From assembly GCF_020829685.1 (NCBI RefSeq), contig NZ_JAIVFR010000153.1, positions 1 through 10,011 of the forward strand: a DNA stretch of 10,011 bases, written 5' to 3'. The position numbers and the translations under genes are program-made. Origin of the DNA: Nostoc sp. CHAB 5715 (GTDB lineage Bacteria; Cyanobacteriota; Cyanobacteriia; Cyanobacteriales; Nostocaceae). Below, in pieces: positions 7,701 to 10,011 of this stretch (positions are counted from its first letter, which is position 1; each line of letters begins with the position of its first letter). The notes beneath the pieces are model-generated. The model had not been told where the DNA came from. It saw only the letters and a program-made list of their open reading frames with translations, and made no database searches.

Positions 7701-8252
7701 TTTACACAGCTATCAAATACTCTCAGATCACGAAGAGTTGCAGAGTTGCTAAATGAATATTTAGAAGCCATGACCAAGGTTGTATTTGGCAATGGCGGCA
7801 CTGTAGATAAGTTTATGGGAGATGCTATCTTAGCTTTATATGGAGCGCCAGAAGAGTTAACTCCCAATGAACAAGTGCGTCGTGCCATAAATACAGCAAG
7901 AGCAATGCACCGCTCACTGGCTGAGTTGAACCAGCGCTGGCGAAACCAAGGTGTATTCGATGGTGACAGACTTACTAGCGTCCAGTTTCGGTGCGGTATC
8001 CACCAAGGTACTGCTGTTGTGGGAATGTTTGGTAGTGCTGAACGGGCTGATTATACTGCCATTGGTCCAAGTGTGAATATTGCTGCAAGGTTGCAAGCCG
8101 CTGCTGTTCCCGGTACTATCTTAGTTTCTGCTGCCGTGGCAGATTATTTGCAGGAAGAAGAAATTACTAAAGGTAGTCCGCTAGAACTTAAAGGAGTAGA
8201 TGAAACAGTTTTGACTTTTGCTGTGACACCAGAGGTAATGGTTAATCGCTAA
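4725..8252 (+). CDS. cyaC: Hybrid histidine kinase / class III adenylyl cyclase, CyaC type
   Basis: Makes cAMP from ATP under phosphorelay control; no membrane span, so cytosolic. Domains: receiver 1 (10-125; Asp15/16, phospho-acceptor Asp59, Thr87, Lys110); GAF 1 (about 145-325) and GAF 2 (about 335-523), neither with an evident bilin-binding Cys-His; dimerisation/phosphotransfer helix with His548 in I-S-H-E-F-R-T-P; ATPase domain with Asn658/Asn662 (N box), D690-T-G-I-G (G1) and G720-S-G-L-G-L (G2); receiver 2 (818-935; Asp823/824, Asp867, Thr897, Lys919); cyclase (about 975-1165). In the cyclase, Asp989 and Asp1033 bind metal, Lys1029 and Thr1111 are in the ATP-specificity positions, and Asn1118 and Arg1122 stabilise the transition state. 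Order and length match CyaC of Anabaena and Spirulina, where the kinase phosphorylates receivers that stimulate the cyclase. ATG 4725 is preceded by AGGAAAG at good spacing. Oddities are low-complexity inserts at about 203-227, 396-426 and 790-817. A TonB-like gene follows after 71 bp. Confidence 0.97.
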   Translation: MKSQANSKPKILVVDDEPDNLDLLYRTFYRDYKVLRANSGPAALDLLAQEGEVAVIISDQRMPMMSGTEFLSLTATQYPDIIRIILTGYTDVEDLVEAINAGKVFKYVTKPWEAEELKAVVRQALDTHNVLKARTRELTRTLRQESLLNSVTNTIRSALDYRQILQAIVDTVGHMLEVDVCLLRPFQDEQLADKGFIYQKPLSEEAGEQANNSSAVPLSTSAPLPLLAQTVWETREVQVIHDVTDDERIHGDTPELRQRGEAFTAANICSSLVVPLICQQELMAVLALHQCSLPRFWGDDEVQLVLMVADQAALALSQAYAYEQVRALAKREALINTITSAIRSSLDPQDIFAAITQQLGQALQVDGCVLSLWTEEDEFVQCVGLYDSFQYSENLRKDSPTQASPAPDNNSSSNNHLLPPRLPYSQASIQENPILQQMLQTHEPVVIGNVSHSSSDVEGFDLPLKMPARSLMFVPLLADGKCIGSITLHEGKKVRRWLSSDIDLAKAVAAQAAIAVQQSYLYQKTRQQAERLLELDKQKTEFFQNISHEFRTPITLIQGPLESAVAAGEGLSYSQSAIALRNSRRLLRLVNQLLDLQRLNAGRMQPSFHPCDLAEFVSQIVESFRPYCEKKKLHLVTELDECSPVYLDTEKFDKVIYNLLSNAMKFTPEGGTISVRLKCECDRCILQVQDTGIGIVKEQIPYLFERFRQAEGSANRSYEGSGLGLALVKELVELHGGQVTVESVYGQGTTFNLWLVTGNAHLPAQQVLETPTELNTSRASVELADLELVSTTDNIEDITINLSPSIDTQDSALKTQHLILVVDDNPDLRTYVSEIFRRNGYHVRTARNGYEGHSIAKEIIPSLIVTDLMMPLVSGLEMIQMIRNEEKLKGIPIILLTAKADEETRIEGTEHGADAYLAKPFNDRELLAEVRNLLALKENERRIVELNTYLTESVLKRFLPAVLVQKAATGDLTLDLRPEPRLITVLFSDIVGFTQLSNTLRSRRVAELLNEYLEAMTKVVFGNGGTVDKFMGDAILALYGAPEELTPNEQVRRAINTARAMHRSLAELNQRWRNQGVFDGDRLTSVQFRCGIHQGTAVVGMFGSAERADYTAIGPSVNIAARLQAAAVPGTILVSAAVADYLQEEEITKGSPLELKGVDETVLTFAVTPEVMVNR
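5337..5402 (+). repeat. Repeat-like, palindromic insert inside GAF 1 of cyaC
   Basis: The coding strand here reads like cyanobacterial intergenic repeats: GCAGGGGAGCAG followed by CTGCTGTGCCCCTG, an interrupted inverted repeat, then CCTCTGCCCCTCTGCC. It encodes a Gly/Glu/Gln then Ser/Pro/Leu-rich loop (about residues 205-226) that breaks the otherwise ordinary GAF sequence. The frame is kept. Confidence 0.5.
7150..7177 (+). repeat. Tandem 14-bp repeat in the kinase-receiver linker of cyaC
   Basis: AAGACTCAGCACTT occurs twice back to back (7150-7163, 7164-7177). Fourteen is twice seven, in keeping with the heptad repeats seen between genes, and CAGCACT-type units are common in Nostocales spacers. 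It encodes Q-D-S-A-L-K-T-Q-H just before the first strand of receiver 2. A 14-bp step is not a multiple of three, so gain of a copy needed compensation elsewhere in the linker. Confidence 0.75.
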
Positions 8253-8312
8253 AATTTAGGCTGGTATTTTAAAGCATTAGCAATGAGTAAGAGTGCCTAA
8301 TCATATCCAGTT

Positions 8313-8318
8313 TATAAT
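8313..8318 (+). promoter_or_regulatory. TATAAT -10 box directly before the TonB-like start
   Basis: A consensus TATAAT ends 5 bases before the ATG at 8324, and no Shine-Dalgarno is present. If it is the -10 box, transcription would begin at or next to the A of the ATG, giving a leaderless mRNA. At 17 bp upstream the sequence is AGAGTG, not a good -35. The alternative is that the TATAAT is simply part of an AT-rich spacer. Confidence 0.35.
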
Positions 8319-8323
8319 ATAAT

Positions 8324-9628
8324 ATGACACCATCAGTTGCAGACAAAACTCCAATTCCAACCAAAGTCTGGAGGCGACACACTGATCCACCAGCTTTGTG
8401 GATTTCTGTCTTTATAGGTTCAGTCTCTCTGCACTTGCTAGCGTTCTGGCTGATGCGCTCATCTAATGCATTTAGTCTTTGGTTTCCCCAACAAAGTCAA
8501 TCTGCTGTTCCCATTGAATTGATAGACATTGCTCCCAAATCAAAATCAACAGCCAAAACAGTTTCGCCAAAGCCACTATCCTCAACTCAAAAGTCTGTAC
8601 CAGCACGTTCACCACAAACAGCACGAACTACGCCTAGAAATCAAGATTTTGGCGCAATAAATTCTGCGGATAATCTCCAGCACAAGAGGCAAACTTACGC
8701 CTCTCAACCTAATAGCCAACCCTTTAGACAACAGAGAGTTGCTACGCGGACATCGACACCAACACCGACACCGACATCTACACCGACATCTACATCTACA
8801 CCGACACCGACATCTACACCTACAGTTCCAGTCGGTAATCTACCTTGGAACCGCCGTCAAGAAATCAAACTGGGAAAGGGAACGCTACTACCAACAGGTA
8901 TTCCATCAAATTCACCAGTTTCGGAAGCTGAAAACAGAGAAACGCCACGTATCCCCGCTCAGAAAACTCCAGCAACTTCGACTAAAGAAACTCCAGCAAC
9001 TCCGACTAGGGAAACTCCACGCACCCCCGTTCAGGAAACTCCAGCAACTCCGACTAGTGAAACTCCACGCACCCCCGTTCAGGAAACTCCAGCAACTCCG
9101 ACTAGTGAAACTCCACGCACCCCCGTTCAGGAAACTCCAGCAACGCCGACTAGGGAAACTCCACGCACCCCCGTTCAGGAAACTCCAGCAACTCCGACTA
9201 GGGAAACTCCACCAACTCCAACTCAGGGAGTATCGGTAGCAATAGTAGCTCCTTTGCTTAGAGATGAAGTGAGTAGCTTGATACAATCAGGAAGATTACG
9301 ACAAGATGCTTTACCCGACGTTATCGCTTTATATAGGGGAAGCAACACAAAACAATTAGACTCAAGTTTTCTTGTCCACAATTCTGGACTTGAACCAGCA
9401 CAACTCTTGGCTAGCTTAATAATTGATCACAATGGCAACTTTCAACAGGCTGTAGTTCTAGAAATAGAACCAGCAACATTGCAAAGTGAAAAAAGCACAT
9501 ACCAGCAAGTCCTCAGCGAAGTTTTCAAAACAGAAAACTTTATTGCTGCTCACAACAACGATGGCACAAAACCAGAATTGAGCAATCTGTATGTCAGGAT
9601 CAAAATCCAGCCTGCTAATTCCAACTAA
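8324..9628 (+). CDS. TonB-like inner-membrane protein with Pro/Thr repeats
   Basis: A 434-residue protein built like TonB: short cytoplasmic N-terminus with W-R-R, one membrane span (about 24-44), a long Pro-rich periplasmic stalk and a small C-terminal domain. The span carries Ser33-x3-His37, the spacing of the Ser/His pair that couples TonB to ExbB/ExbD. The stalk has a Thr-Pro/Thr-Ser tract (143-167) and twelve octads of E-T-P-x-T-P type (206-301). The C-terminal domain (about 302-430) has D-H-N-G-N-F-Q-Q-A-V and ends S-N-L-Y-V-R-I-K-I, consistent with a TonB_C-like strand pattern but without a clear E. coli-type match. TonB transfers proton-motive energy to outer-membrane transporters; in filamentous cyanobacteria some TonB-like proteins instead affect septal junctions, so the role is open. 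ATG 8324 has no Shine-Dalgarno; the next in-frame Met (44) would lose the span, supporting this start. Confidence 0.75.
   Translation: MTPSVADKTPIPTKVWRRHTDPPALWISVFIGSVSLHLLAFWLMRSSNAFSLWFPQQSQSAVPIELIDIAPKSKSTAKTVSPKPLSSTQKSVPARSPQTARTTPRNQDFGAINSADNLQHKRQTYASQPNSQPFRQQRVATRTSTPTPTPTSTPTSTSTPTPTSTPTVPVGNLPWNRRQEIKLGKGTLLPTGIPSNSPVSEAENRETPRIPAQKTPATSTKETPATPTRETPRTPVQETPATPTSETPRTPVQETPATPTSETPRTPVQETPATPTRETPRTPVQETPATPTRETPPTPTQGVSVAIVAPLLRDEVSSLIQSGRLRQDALPDVIALYRGSNTKQLDSSFLVHNSGLEPAQLLASLIIDHNGNFQQAVVLEIEPATLQSEKSTYQQVLSEVFKTENFIAAHNNDGTKPELSNLYVRIKIQPANSN
8750..8824 (+). repeat. Hexanucleotide-based Thr-Pro/Thr-Ser coding repeat
   Basis: Alternating ACA with CCG/CCA or TCT/TCG codons, 25 codons long, encoding a Thr-x array where x is Pro or Ser. 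The 6-bp periodicity suggests expansion by replication slippage. It forms the first part of the extended periplasmic stalk. Confidence 0.85.
8939..9226 (+). repeat. Coding 24/48-bp tandem repeat array
   Basis: Twelve octapeptide units (E-T-P-x-T-P-x-x). Four central 48-bp copies (9011-9058, 9059-9106, 9107-9154, 9155-9202) are almost identical: copies 1 and 2 are the same, copy 3 differs from them at two bases, and copy 4 at one. A half copy (8987-9010) and a diverged copy (8939-8986) precede them, and a diverged half (9203-9226) follows. This homogenised core with diverged edges is typical of recent unequal exchange or slippage. Confidence 0.95.
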
Positions 9629-9632
9629 GTGT

Positions 9633-9661
9633 TTGAATTTTTGCAAAAACTGTGTTAAATT
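9633..9661 (+). promoter_or_regulatory. Possible promoter of the tRNA-Gly gene
   Basis: TTGAAT (9633-9638) and TAAATT (9656-9661) are separated by 17 bp and each match four of six consensus bases. A start site near 9668 would leave a leader of about 11 bases before the mature tRNA. The spacer between the TonB-like stop and the tRNA is only 50 bp, so read-through is the alternative. Confidence 0.3.
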
Positions 9662-9678
9662 TATAGGGTTAGAATTTT

Positions 9679-9749
9679 GCGGGCGTAGTTTAGTGGTAAA
9701 ACTATAGCCTTCCAAGCTATTAATGCGGGTTCGATTCCCGCCGCCCGCT
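9679..9749 (+). tRNA. tRNA-Gly (anticodon TCC)
   Basis: A complete cloverleaf is visible. Acceptor GCGGGCG (9679-9685) pairs fully with CGCCCGC (9742-9748). The D stem GTTT/AAAC encloses AGTGGTA. The anticodon stem ATAGC/GCTAT encloses CTTCCAA with anticodon TCC at 9711-9713. A 4-base variable loop follows, then T stem GCGGG/CCCGC with loop TTCGATT, and discriminator T at 9749. The 71-nt gene does not encode the 3' CCA, which would be added after transcription. It should read GGA and, by wobble, other GGN codons. Confidence 0.97.
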
Positions 9750-9885
9750 TAGAAAAGGTCTGAAATGCACTATTGCAGCACGGTGTAAATCTATCTGATA
9801 TTTTAAAGACAAGGGGCAAAATCCTATTGTCAAAGGTAGGCAAACTTCCGCCATAGTGTACTAGTGCAAGAAGCAAGGTGAATTC

Positions 9886-9912
9886 CTTAGAGGGTGACAA
9901 GGCAACTCTAAG
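9886..9912. other. Inverted repeat downstream of the tRNA
   Basis: CTTAGAG (9886-9892) and CTCTAAG (9906-9912) form a perfect 7-bp stem with a 13-base loop. There is no T-run after it on either strand, so it is not a standard terminator. No gene is seen from 9750 to the window end; the remainder shows nothing I can identify. Confidence 0.35.
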
Positions 9913-9948
9913 CTATGCAGGACAAAACTTTGAGAAGATAGTGAAGAC

Positions 9949-9977
9949 AAAAAATAGGGAGCATTTTTGTGGCTCCC
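9949..9977 (-). terminator. Rho-independent terminator on the minus strand
   Basis: GGGAGC (9957-9962) and GCTCCC (9972-9977) form a 6-bp GC-rich stem with a 9-base loop. On the minus strand the hairpin is followed by TA and then six Ts (A-run 9949-9954 on the plus strand), the classical arrangement. On the plus strand no T-run follows. It therefore most likely ends a leftward transcript coming from beyond the right edge; a TAA on the minus strand at 10004-10002 could be the stop codon of that gene. Confidence 0.65.
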
Positions 9978-10011
9978 CTGGAAAAATATGTTTCCTGAAT
10001 CTTACCAAAAA

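Noticed and set aside
8939..9226. CRISPR-like regular repeats
   Set aside because: Units are directly contiguous and coding, with no unique spacers between them; it is a protein repeat array.
8739..9239. 166-codon frame with a striking His/Arg/Leu-rich repeat
   Set aside because: It is the shifted reading of the Thr-Pro repeat DNA in the TonB-like gene; the His repeats are a by-product of ACA/CCG codons read one base off.
8912..9286. Minus-strand frame with Ser/Trp/Gly-rich repeats
   Set aside because: Antisense reading of the same 48-bp coding repeats; no independent start signal or composition support.
9661..9900. 79-codon minus-strand frame over the tRNA
   Set aside because: It crosses the tRNA-Gly gene in antisense; the tRNA fold is unambiguous.

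Overview
The window looks like chromosomal DNA from a filamentous, probably heterocyst-forming cyanobacterium (Nostocales; Nostoc/Anabaena/Calothrix type). Four things point there. The octamer GCGATCGC (HIP1) occurs six times (starting at 1000, 1534, 6128, 6261, 6453 and 6766), always inside hisC or cyaC. Short tandem heptanucleotide repeats of the kind common in Nostocales recur between genes and even inside a gene. The proteins have a cyanobacterial character. The CyaC-type hybrid kinase/adenylyl cyclase architecture is known from Anabaena and Spirulina. No genus can be fixed from the sequence alone.

Layout. 62-664 (+): a YqiA/YcfP-type alpha/beta hydrolase whose N-terminal part appears lost or altered. 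665-777: a spacer with six heptad repeats that run into the start of the next gene. 766 or 778-1923 (+): histidinol-phosphate aminotransferase (hisC). 1932-2525 (-): an unrecognised cyanobacterial-looking protein, convergent with hisC with only 8 bp between the stops. 2526-3319: an AT-rich, gene-poor spacer of about 0.8 kb containing an interspersed GC-rich hairpin and a second degenerate repeat. 3320-3967 (-): a GNAT N-acetyltransferase with a doubtful 5' end. 3968-4724: a 0.75 kb divergent spacer with heptad repeats, a hairpin, a possible NtcA site and a Shine-Dalgarno-led mini-ORF. 4725-8252 (+): cyaC, a 1175-residue protein with the order receiver, GAF, GAF, histidine kinase, receiver, class III adenylyl cyclase. 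8324-9628 (+): a TonB-like inner-membrane protein with two Pro/Thr-rich repeat tracts. 9679-9749 (+): tRNA-Gly(TCC). 9750-10011: a spacer ending in a terminator-like hairpin that reads on the minus strand, which suggests a leftward gene just beyond the right edge.

How the genes relate. This is not an obvious single pathway. hisC is a housekeeping biosynthesis gene. CyaC should turn a phosphorelay input into cAMP, and it is the main regulatory gene here. The TonB-like gene follows it in the same direction after 71 bp, but it has its own TATAAT box, so co-transcription is unproven. I found no clearly new multi-gene system. The points most worth a second look are repeat DNA that has become coding sequence inside cyaC, the near-identical 48-bp coding repeats in the TonB-like gene with its possibly leaderless start, the damaged-looking 5' ends of two genes, and the long upstream region of cyaC.
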